7,204 bases of DNA from Clostridia bacterium (GTDB taxonomy: Bacteria; Bacillota; Clostridia; TANB77; CAG-508). A program made the position numbers and the translations under genes. This document shows positions 1-5,864 of the stretch, piece by piece (within the stretch, counting starts at the first letter, position 1; every line of letters begins with the position of its first letter). The DNA is taken from NCBI GenBank assembly GCA_900753165.1, contig CAADYC010000014.1, positions 1 through 7,204 of the forward strand. The letters are read 5' to 3'. Below the pieces are notes generated by a model. That model was not told the origin of the DNA and ran no database searches. It saw only the letters and a program-made list of their open reading frames with translations.

Positions 1-26
1 ATTTGCAAAGCAAATACTTTCAAGCT

Positions 27-54
27 GGGTGGTACCGCGGAATTATTTCGTCCC
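27..54 (+). promoter_or_regulatory. T-box antiterminator hairpin
   Basis: GGG 27-29 pairs with CCC 52-54. The seven-base bulge TGGTACC (30-36) is the site that binds the free NCCA end of uncharged tRNA. The upper helix pairs 37-42 (GCGGAA) with 46-51 (TTTCGT), including G-U pairs, around a TTA loop. Bases 49-54 are also needed for the terminator, so the two folds exclude each other. Confidence 0.88.
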
Positions 55-78
55 TGCATTATGCAGTGGACGTTTTTT
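49..78 (+). terminator. T-box intrinsic terminator
   Basis: CGTCC 49-53 pairs with GGACG 68-72, and CTGCA 54-58 pairs with TGCAG 62-66. The loop is TTA and T67 is bulged. Six T residues follow at 73-78. The 5' arm overlaps the 3' side of the antiterminator, so this is the default off state when the cognate tRNA is charged. Confidence 0.92.
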
Positions 79-81
79 GTG

Positions 82-120
82 TCCTACTGCATAAATCCCA
101 AAAGGATAAAAATAGTAGGA
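82..120 (+). promoter_or_regulatory. Candidate Shine-Dalgarno-sequestering hairpin before aspS
   Basis: TCCTACT 82-88 is perfectly complementary to AGTAGGA 114-120. Inside it, ATCC 95-98 pairs with GGAT 104-107 around a CAAAA loop. The 3' arm covers the first bases of the aspS Shine-Dalgarno AGGAGG (117-122), so the fold would hide the ribosome site. The left arm can alternatively pair with the 3' arm of the T-box terminator (59-69 with 84-94). The pairing is read directly from sequence; a regulatory role is inferred. Confidence 0.5.
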
Positions 121-131
121 GGTAGTTAAAA

Positions 132-1880
132 ATGAACGAGTACAAAACACATACTTGTAACGAAATCAGTCTAGAAGACGTTGGGAAAAAAGTTAGAATT
201 GCTGGATGGGTGCAAACTATCCGTGATTTAGGAGGGCTAGTATTCCTAGATATTAGAGATATGTATGGAATAACACAAGTTGTGACATCAGGAGAGACAA
301 AAGATGTTGATTTTGCATCACATATTCCAATAGAGTCAACAGTTACAGTCTATGGAACTGTAAAAAAGAGGGATGAAGAGACTATAAATCCAAAATTAAA
401 AACAGGTCTTGTTGAAATTAAAATTGAGGATATTAAAGTTTTAGGAAAAAGAACTAAAAATATTCCTTTTGAAATTAATACAAACCAAGAAATAAGAGAA
501 GATTTAAGATTACAATATAGATATTTAGATTTAAGAAATGAAAGATTACAAAATAATTTGAAACTTCGTGCACAAGTTTTACAATTTTTAAGAAATCAAA
601 TGCAAGAACAAGGCTTTTTAGAGGTTCAAACACCAATACTTACAAGTTCTTCACCAGAGGGAGCAAGGGATTATTTAGTGCCAAGTAGATTACATCCAGG
701 AAAATTCTATGCATTGCCACAAGCTCCACAACAATTTAAACAATTATTAATGGTTTCTGGAATAGATAAATATTTTCAAATTGCACCTTGTTTTAGAGAC
801 GAAGATGCTAGAGCAGATAGGGCTCCAGGAGAATTTTATCAATTAGATATGGAAATGAGTTTTGCAACACAAGAGGATGTTTTCCAAGTAATGGAACCAG
901 TAATGTATAACACATTTAAAAAATTCTCTGATAAGAAAATTGCAGAATATCCATTCCCAAGAATAACATACAAAGATGCAATGCTTAAATACGGTTCAGA
1001 TAAGCCAGATTTAAGAAACCCATTATATATTATAGATTTATCAGATTTCTTCAAAAAATGTACATTTAAGCCATTTATTGATAGAACTGTAAGAGCTATA
1101 AAAGTTGAAGGACATATGTCAAAAGGATTCCATGAAAAGATGTTAGCATATGCTATGTCAATTGGAATGCAGGGACTTGGATATTTAGAGGTTCAAGAAG
1201 ATATGAGCTTCAAAGGTCCAATTGATAAATTTATACCAGATGACTTAAAGAAAACGTTAATAGAATTAGCAGATTTAAAACAAAATGATACAATATTTTT
1301 TATTGCCGATAATGAGAAAAGAGCAACAGAACTTGCAGGACAAATTAGAACTGAATTAGGAAATAGATTAAACTTAATAGATGAAGATGTATTTCAATTT
1401 TGTTGGATAATTGATTTTCCAATGTTTGAGTTGGATGACCATGATAAATTAGCATTTAGCCATAACCCATTTTCAATGCCACAAGGTGGTTTGGATGCAT
1501 TAGAAAATCAAAATCCATTAGAAATACTTGCATATCAATATGATATAGTTTGTAATGGAATTGAACTTTCTTCTGGCGCAGTTAGAAATCATGATATTCA
1601 AATAATGTTGAAAGCATTTGAAATGGCTGGTTACACAGAGGAAGAAGTTAAAACAAAATTTGGTGCATTATATACTGCATTCCAATTTGGTGCTCCACCT
1701 CATGCAGGAATTGCACCTGGTATTGATAGAATGTTGATGCTTTTATCAAATTCAGATACTATTAGAGAAGTTATTGCATTTCCATTAAATAGTAAGGCAC
1801 AAGATTTGATGATGGGGGCTCCAGGAAATGTAAGAAGAGACCAATTAAGAGATGTGCACATTGAAATTATAAAGAAATAG
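132..1880 (+). CDS. aspS: Aspartate--tRNA ligase (AspRS), possibly non-discriminating
   Basis: This cytoplasmic class II aminoacyl-tRNA synthetase joins aspartate to tRNA(Asp) using ATP; non-discriminating forms also charge tRNA(Asn). The 582 residues are close to the usual bacterial length. An N-terminal OB-fold anticodon-binding domain covers about residues 1-105 (GWVQTIRDLGGLVFLDIRD). Motif 1 is near 160-170 with Pro168 (GFLEVQTPIL). Motif 2 is at about 221-241 (FRDEDARADR). A GAD-type insert spans about 300-400, and motif 3 contains GIDR at 530-533. Motif 2 continues as APGEFYQLD, one residue longer than the common QPEFTQ(I/L)D form. This and stretches such as SHNPFSMPQGGLDAL recall alphaproteobacterial AspRS from memory. 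The ATG lies 9 bases after GGAGG 118-122. A T-box controls the gene, and gatC follows after 94 bases, which suggests a link to amidotransferase-based Asn-tRNA synthesis. The OB-fold residue after RD (Leu33) is the one I associate with discriminating enzymes, so tRNA specificity is unresolved. Confidence 0.96.
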   Translation: MNEYKTHTCNEISLEDVGKKVRIAGWVQTIRDLGGLVFLDIRDMYGITQVVTSGETKDVDFASHIPIESTVTVYGTVKKRDEETINPKLKTGLVEIKIEDIKVLGKRTKNIPFEINTNQEIREDLRLQYRYLDLRNERLQNNLKLRAQVLQFLRNQMQEQGFLEVQTPILTSSSPEGARDYLVPSRLHPGKFYALPQAPQQFKQLLMVSGIDKYFQIAPCFRDEDARADRAPGEFYQLDMEMSFATQEDVFQVMEPVMYNTFKKFSDKKIAEYPFPRITYKDAMLKYGSDKPDLRNPLYIIDLSDFFKKCTFKPFIDRTVRAIKVEGHMSKGFHEKMLAYAMSIGMQGLGYLEVQEDMSFKGPIDKFIPDDLKKTLIELADLKQNDTIFFIADNEKRATELAGQIRTELGNRLNLIDEDVFQFCWIIDFPMFELDDHDKLAFSHNPFSMPQGGLDALENQNPLEILAYQYDIVCNGIELSSGAVRNHDIQIMLKAFEMAGYTEEEVKTKFGALYTAFQFGAPPHAGIAPGIDRMLMLLSNSDTIREVIAFPLNSKAQDLMMGAPGNVRRDQLRDVHIEIIKK

Positions 1881-1916
1881 AGCGTTTTATTATATGTCAA
1901 ATTTTTTATTTTATTA

Positions 1917-1945
1917 TTGTAATTTTACGCATTTGAGTATATAAT
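1917..1945 (+). promoter_or_regulatory. Sigma-A-type promoter upstream of gatC
   Basis: A perfect -10 box, TATAAT (1940-1945), lies exactly 17 bases after a -35-like TTGTAA (1917-1922), in the gap between aspS and gatC. Transcription would begin near 1952, leaving a very short leader before the gatC Shine-Dalgarno at 1959-1967. No terminator hairpin is visible between aspS and this promoter, so read-through from aspS also seems possible. A+T-rich DNA yields chance TATAAT boxes, which limits confidence. Confidence 0.6.
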
Positions 1946-1974
1946 AAAATAGATTTTTAAGGAGGAGAGATAAG

Positions 1975-2262
1975 GTGAAAGTTAGTAAAGAAGAAATATT
2001 ACACATTGCTAAATTAGCAGATTTGGAAATTAAAGACGAAGAAATTGAAAAATATGCACTTAATTTACAAGACATACTAGACTTTGCAGAAGTAGTAAAC
2101 AATGCACCTGTTGATGGACTTGATGTTACAGTTGGTGCAAATGAAAAGAAAAATGTTTTTAGAAAAGATGAGATTAAGGTATTTGAAGATAATGAAGCAT
2201 TATTACAAAATGCACCATCAGAGGAACAACATATGTTTAAGATACCAAAAGTTATAAACTAA
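1975..2262 (+). CDS. gatC: Asp/Glu-tRNA amidotransferase subunit C
   Basis: GatC is the small subunit of the cytoplasmic GatCAB complex, which converts Glu-tRNA(Gln) to Gln-tRNA(Gln) and/or Asp-tRNA(Asn) to Asn-tRNA(Asn). It wraps around and stabilises GatA and GatB. The 95-residue length is normal. The N-terminal HIAKLADLEI helix (residues 10-19), the NVFRKDE segment (60-66) and the C-terminal LLQNAPSEEQHMFKIPKV segment (76-93) are family hallmarks. The start is GTG, chosen because a strong AAGGAGGAG (1959-1967) sits just upstream at normal spacing and the family N-terminus begins there. In many genomes gatC abuts gatA; here a nucleotidase-like gene, starting 27 bases downstream, intervenes. 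Confidence 0.96.
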   Translation: MKVSKEEILHIAKLADLEIKDEEIEKYALNLQDILDFAEVVNNAPVDGLDVTVGANEKKNVFRKDEIKVFEDNEALLQNAPSEEQHMFKIPKVIN

Positions 2263-2289
2263 ATGTGAATGTAATTTTAAGGAGAACAT

Positions 2290-2883
2290 ATGAATATAGG
2301 AATAGATATAGATGATACAATTACAAAAACTAGTGAAGAAACTGATATTTATGCAAAAGAATATACAGAAAATATATTGAAAAGAAAATTTGAACTTCAA
2401 AATATAGAAATCTTTGATCCAATGTGGGCAAAACATTTATATAATTGGACAGATGAAGAAAATGAAGAGTTTTGGGATTTATATTATGAAAAAATAATGG
2501 AAAATGTCAAACCAAAAGAAGATGCAGTTGAAGTAATAAATAATTTATCTGTAAAAAATAATATAATAATTATTACAGCTAGATGGGATAGGAAAAGTGG
2601 AATTATAGCCAAAATAACAAAAGAATGGTTAAAAAGGAATAAGATAAATTATGAAAAACTTTTTATTGGTCATAAAGATAAAAGAAAAATATCAGAAGAA
2701 TGTAAAATAGATGTATTCATAGACGATAGTTATAAAACTTGTGAACAAATTGCGGGACTTGGTATAAAAACATATATGATGGATTCTAGAATAAATAAAA
2801 ATTTGGAAGAAAAAAATTGGAAAAGAGTTTATTCTTGGAAGGATTTTGAAAAAGAAATGTCCATTTTGGGACAGATGTCCTAA
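2290..2883 (+). CDS. HAD-superfamily 5'-nucleotidase-like phosphatase (NT5C/YqfW-like)
   Basis: This is probably a cytoplasmic Mg-dependent phosphatase of the 5'(3')-deoxyribonucleotidase-like group; its substrate is not known. Of its 197 residues, HAD motif I is GIDIDDTIT at 4-12, with Asp6 as nucleophile and Asp8 as general acid. Motif II is IIITAR with Thr96. Motif III is probably one of the lysines at 129-133 (KDKRK), and motif IV is DVFIDD at 141-146. A helical cap (about 15-75) lies between motifs I and II, the usual position in this group. ATG follows AAGGAG (2279-2284) by five bases. The gene sits between gatC and gatA, which normally adjoin, and has no obvious role in tRNA amidation. 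Its last nine or so codons and its stop lie in the left half of a palindromic element (2854-2910), so the KEMSILGQMS tail may come from that element. The catalytic motifs are intact, so it is probably functional. Confidence 0.82.
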   Translation: MNIGIDIDDTITKTSEETDIYAKEYTENILKRKFELQNIEIFDPMWAKHLYNWTDEENEEFWDLYYEKIMENVKPKEDAVEVINNLSVKNNIIIITARWDRKSGIIAKITKEWLKRNKINYEKLFIGHKDKRKISEECKIDVFIDDSYKTCEQIAGLGIKTYMMDSRINKNLEEKNWKRVYSWKDFEKEMSILGQMS

Positions 2884-2910
2884 AAAGAATCGTTCCCAAA
2901 ATGACATTTC
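2854..2910 (+). repeat. Long imperfect palindrome overlapping the 3' end of the nucleotidase gene
   Basis: Bases 2854-2871 (GAAATGTCCATTTTGGGA) pair with 2894-2910 (TCCCAAAATGACATTTC). This gives 17 base pairs with a single unpaired C, around a 22-base loop. Smaller pairings nest inside the left half: TGTCC 2858-2862 with GGACA 2869-2873, and GGAC 2869-2872 with GTCC 2877-2880. No T tract follows the right arm, so it is not a normal terminator. The form resembles a REP-like intergenic palindrome. It begins inside the coding sequence and ends about 40 bases before gatA. It could affect mRNA stability or the level of gatA relative to gatC. Confidence 0.8.
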
Positions 2911-2912
2911 AA

Positions 2913-2932
2913 ATAATAAGAGATAATAAGAG
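2913..2932 (+). repeat. Tandem duplication of a 10-bp unit (ATAATAAGAG)
   Basis: Two exact adjacent copies of ATAATAAGAG, at 2913-2922 and 2923-2932, lie just after the palindrome and just before the gatA ribosome site. It is probably a slippage product or a small insertion scar. No function is apparent. Confidence 0.7.
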
Positions 2933-2934
2933 TG

Positions 2935-2941
2935 AAGGGAG
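2935..2941 (+). promoter_or_regulatory. Ribosome binding site that decides the gatA start
   Basis: AAGGGAG lies eight bases before ATG 2950. The alternative GTG at 2932 has no Shine-Dalgarno upstream and would place this site inside the gene. The GTG at 2947 has only five bases of spacing. Catalytic residue numbering also favours ATG 2950. Confidence 0.75.
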
Positions 2942-2949
2942 AAAATGTG

Positions 2950-4428
2950 ATGGATATAACAGAATTAACAGTACATGAATTGCAAGAAAAATTAAAAAAT
3001 AAAGAACTTACAGTGACAGAAATAACAAAAGCATATGTAGACAGAATAAATGACAAAGAAAAAGATGTACAAGCATTTGTTACAACACTAACAGATGAAG
3101 CATTAGAGCAAGCAAAAGATGTACAAGAAAAAATAGATAATGGAGAAATTAGCGGAGATTTTGCAGGAATTCCAATAGGAATAAAAGACAATGTGTGTAC
3201 AAAAGGTGTAAAAACAACATGTAGTTCTAAAATGTTAGAAAACTTTGTTTCACCATATGATGCAACAGTTGTTGAAAAATTAAATGCAGAAAATATGATA
3301 GACTTAGGAAAACTAAATATGGATGAATTTGCTATGGGTGGTTCAACAGAATATTCATATTTTAAGAAAACAAGAAATCCTTGGAACTTAAATAAAGTAC
3401 CAGGAGGTTCTTCAGGTGGTTCTGCAGCAGCAGTTGCAGCAAACTTAGTTCCATGGGCACTTGGCTCAGATACAGGTGGTTCAATAAGACAACCTGCAAG
3501 TTTCTGTGGAGTAGTAGGACTAAAACCAACATATGGATTAGTTTCAAGATATGGACTGGTAGCATTTGCATCATCACTTGACCAAATTGGTCCAATTACA
3601 AAAGATGTAAGAGATAGTGCAATACTTTTGAATCTAATAGCAGGACATGACGAAAGAGATACAACATCTGCAGAAATGCCTAAAAAAGATTATACAAAAG
3701 CATTAAAAAATGATGTAAAAGGCTTAAAAATAGGAGTTCCAAAAGAATTCTTTGGTGAAGGTATAAATGAAGAAGTAAAAGAAACTTTACAAAAAGCAAT
3801 AGAAAAATACAAAGAACTTGGAGCAGAAGTTGAAGAATTTTCACTAGACATTGCTCAATATTCATTAGCAACATATTATATAATTGCATGTGCAGAAGCA
3901 AGTTCAAACTTAGGTAGATTTGATGGAATTCGTTATGGATATAGAACACCAGAATACAGTAACTTAAAAGAATTATATAAAAAGTCAAGAAGTGAAGGAT
4001 TTGGAGAAGAAGTAAAAAGAAGAATAATCCTTGGAACATATGTGTTATCATCAGGATATTATGATGCATATTACAAAAAAGCACAACAAGTTAGAACATT
4101 AGTTATGAATGAATTTAACAAAGGATTTGAAAAATATGATGTTATATTAACACCAACATCTCCAACAGTAGCATTTGACATAGGTTCAAGATCAAACAAT
4201 CCATTGGAAATGTATTTAGCAGATATTTGTACAGTATCTGTAAATATTGCAGGACTTCCGGGAATATCAATACCAGTAGGAGTTGACAAAGAAGGAATGC
4301 CAATTGGTATGCAATTAATAGGAAATAGATTCCAAGAAGAAACAATTTTAAATGCAGCATATACATTAGAGCAAGAAATTAAATTTAGAGAAAATCATAA
4401 ACCAGAATTCAAAGGAGGTGCTGAATAA
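2950..4428 (+). CDS. gatA: Asp/Glu-tRNA amidotransferase subunit A (glutaminase)
   Basis: GatA belongs to the amidase-signature family. It hydrolyses glutamine (or asparagine) and sends ammonia through a channel to GatB, where the aminoacyl-tRNA is amidated. Started at ATG 2950, the protein is 492 residues, a normal length. The Ser-cisSer-Lys triad is visible: Lys79 in GIPIGIKDN, Ser154 in PGGSSGGSAAAVAA and Ser178 in GSDTGGSIRQPA. These numbers coincide with those I recall for Staphylococcus aureus GatA, which supports this start over GTG 2932. The C-terminal family segments AGLPGISIPVG (434-444) and PIGMQLIG (451-458) are intact. The stop overlaps the gatB start (TAATG), which indicates coupled translation. 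Upstream, 66 bases carrying a palindrome and a 10-bp tandem repeat separate it from the nucleotidase gene. Confidence 0.97.
   Translation: MDITELTVHELQEKLKNKELTVTEITKAYVDRINDKEKDVQAFVTTLTDEALEQAKDVQEKIDNGEISGDFAGIPIGIKDNVCTKGVKTTCSSKMLENFVSPYDATVVEKLNAENMIDLGKLNMDEFAMGGSTEYSYFKKTRNPWNLNKVPGGSSGGSAAAVAANLVPWALGSDTGGSIRQPASFCGVVGLKPTYGLVSRYGLVAFASSLDQIGPITKDVRDSAILLNLIAGHDERDTTSAEMPKKDYTKALKNDVKGLKIGVPKEFFGEGINEEVKETLQKAIEKYKELGAEVEEFSLDIAQYSLATYYIIACAEASSNLGRFDGIRYGYRTPEYSNLKELYKKSRSEGFGEEVKRRIILGTYVLSSGYYDAYYKKAQQVRTLVMNEFNKGFEKYDVILTPTSPTVAFDIGSRSNNPLEMYLADICTVSVNIAGLPGISIPVGVDKEGMPIGMQLIGNRFQEETILNAAYTLEQEIKFRENHKPEFKGGAE
4411..4420 (+). promoter_or_regulatory. gatB ribosome binding site inside the gatA 3' end
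   Basis: AAAGGAGGTG is a near-perfect Shine-Dalgarno, encoded within the gatA C-terminal Lys-Gly-Gly codons and seven bases before the gatB ATG. With the TAATG overlap it should support both reinitiation and independent loading, keeping GatA and GatB balanced. Confidence 0.85.
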
Positions 4429-5864
4429 TGTCAAGAAGTGATTATGAAGTTGTAATAGGACTAGAAGTTCATGCAGAGCTTTCAACAAAAACAAAAATAT
4501 TCTGCTCATGTCCAACAGAATTTGGTGCAGCACCTAATACACATGTATGTCCAGTTTGTATGGCAATGCCAGGAACACTACCAGTATTAAACGAAAAAGT
4601 TGTTGAATATGCAGTAAAAGCAGGTTTGGCTACAAACTGTGAAATATCAAGAGATAGTAAAAATGATAGAAAAAATTACTATTATCCAGATTTACCAAAA
4701 TCTTATCAAATATCACAATTTGATAAACCACTATGTGAACATGGATATATTGAAATTGAAACATCAGAAGGTAAAAAGAAAATTAGATTATTAAGAATTC
4801 ATATAGAGGAAGATGCCGGAAAACTAAACCATGATGACTTTGGAGGAGGAAGTCTAGTTGATTTAAACAGAGCGGGAGTTCCTTTAATAGAAATGGTTTC
4901 TGAACCAGATTTAAGAAGTGCAGAAGAGGTAGAAGCATATTTAAGAAAATTAAAATCAATACTAGAATATATTGAAGTTTCAGACTGTAAAATGCAAGAA
5001 GGTTCATTAAGAGCAGATGTCAATGTATCTGTTCATAAACCAGGAACACCTTTTGGAACACGTACAGAAATGAAAAATATGAACTCATTTAGAAGTATTA
5101 CAAGAGCGATTGAGTATGAAATTGATAGACAAATTGATGTGTTAGAAGATGGTGGAAAAGTAGAACAAGAAACATTAAGATGGGATGATGTATCTGGAAA
5201 AACATTTTCAATGAGAGATAAAGAAGATGCACAAGATTATAGGTATTTCCCAGACCCAGATTTAGTTGCAATAAAACTTTCAGAAGAATACATTGAAAAT
5301 ATCAAGAAAACTTTACCAGAATTACCAGAGACTAGAAAAGAAAGATATTTAAAAGAATATGAATTATCTGAAAAAGATGCAAATATTATAACTGCATCAA
5401 AATATTTATCAGACTTATTTGAAAGTGCAATAAAAGTATGCAATAATCCAAAAGCAGTAAATAACTGGATTATATCAGATATATCAAGAATTTTAAATGA
5501 AACTGAAACAGAGCCAATTGCTATCCCATTTGATGGAAATCAATTAGGAAAATTAGTTATTTTAATTGATAAAGGTACAATTAGTTCAAGTATTGGTAAA
5601 AAAGTATTAACAGAATTATTTGAAAATCCAAGAGATCCAGAAGATATAATAAAAGAAAAAGGATGGATTCAAATTTCTGATGAAGGTGCAATTAAAGAGG
5701 TTGTTTCTAAAATATTGGAGGCAAATCCACAATCAATTGCAGATTATAAAGCTGGAAAAGACAGAGCATTAGGATTTTTGGTTGGCCAAGCTATGAAGGA
5801 AACTAAAGGTAAGGCAAATCCAAAAATGTTAAATGAAATGTTCTTGGCAGAATTAAATAAGTAA
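4428..5864 (+). CDS. gatB: Asp/Glu-tRNA amidotransferase subunit B
   Basis: GatB binds the misacylated tRNA and catalyses ATP-dependent activation and amidation of its Asp or Glu, using ammonia from GatA. The 478 residues match the family length. The N-terminal cradle domain starts with YEVVIGLEVHAEL (6-18). It has four cysteines, Cys26, Cys28, Cys41 and Cys44 (CSC, then CPVC), consistent with a zinc site that some homologues such as S. aureus GatB lack. Other conserved stretches are DRKNYYYPDLPKSYQISQFD (80-99), HIEEDAGKL (125-133), VDLNRAGVPLIEMVSEPD (144-161), EMKNMNSF (214-221) and DYRYFPDPDL (270-279). The C-terminal helical and tail domains, which contact the tRNA elbow, cover about 300-478 and include GFLVGQAMKETKGKANP (449-465). 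ATG overlaps the gatA stop. The stop lies in the base of a long palindromic terminator. Confidence 0.97.
   Translation: MSRSDYEVVIGLEVHAELSTKTKIFCSCPTEFGAAPNTHVCPVCMAMPGTLPVLNEKVVEYAVKAGLATNCEISRDSKNDRKNYYYPDLPKSYQISQFDKPLCEHGYIEIETSEGKKKIRLLRIHIEEDAGKLNHDDFGGGSLVDLNRAGVPLIEMVSEPDLRSAEEVEAYLRKLKSILEYIEVSDCKMQEGSLRADVNVSVHKPGTPFGTRTEMKNMNSFRSITRAIEYEIDRQIDVLEDGGKVEQETLRWDDVSGKTFSMRDKEDAQDYRYFPDPDLVAIKLSEEYIENIKKTLPELPETRKERYLKEYELSEKDANIITASKYLSDLFESAIKVCNNPKAVNNWIISDISRILNETETEPIAIPFDGNQLGKLVILIDKGTISSSIGKKVLTELFENPRDPEDIIKEKGWIQISDEGAIKEVVSKILEANPQSIADYKAGKDRALGFLVGQAMKETKGKANPKMLNEMFLAELNK

Larger units (their letters stand above)
1..78 (+). promoter_or_regulatory. T-box riboswitch, 3' half (leader of aspS)
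   Basis: T-box leaders bind a specific tRNA and let transcription continue when that tRNA is uncharged. The conserved core TGGTACCGCGG is at 30-40. It is preceded by a small perfect hairpin, ATTGC-type arms 1-6 and 10-15 with loop AAA, which may be stem III, and followed by an intrinsic terminator just before aspS. Antiterminator and terminator pairings overlap at 49-54, as a switch requires. The 5' half with the specifier codon lies outside the window, so the sensed tRNA cannot be read. The variable base of the TGGN bulge is T33, which forms a Watson-Crick pair with discriminator A73 and only a wobble pair with G73. Confidence 0.95.

Noticed and set aside
1881..1940. A terminator after aspS in the T-rich stretch.
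   Set aside because: T runs are present, but no G+C-containing inverted repeat precedes them, so no terminator is supported.
2840..2883. The nucleotidase gene as a frameshifted or truncated pseudogene.
   Set aside because: All four HAD motifs are present in order and the length of 197 residues suits the family. Only the last few codons look element-derived.
2854..2910. The palindrome at the end of the nucleotidase gene as an intrinsic terminator.
   Set aside because: The right arm ends TGACATTTC and is followed by AAATAATAAG, with no T tract, and gatA continues on the same strand without an obvious promoter of its own.
2932..2949. An upstream GTG start for gatA, giving a 498-residue protein.
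   Set aside because: There is no Shine-Dalgarno before 2932. The AAGGGAG at 2935-2941 serves ATG 2950, and with that start the catalytic residues fall at the familiar positions Lys79, Ser154 and Ser178.
2880..3191. A 103-codon minus-strand frame across the gatA start.
   Set aside because: Its Ser/Phe-rich composition is the antisense signature of gatA, and it crosses the palindrome and the gatA ribosome site. It has no features of a real gene.
3680..4084. A 134-codon open frame on the minus strand inside gatA.
   Set aside because: It is very rich in Leu, Phe, His and Met, as expected from the antisense of an A-rich gene. It overlaps a well-conserved enzyme gene, and I see no Shine-Dalgarno or promoter for it.
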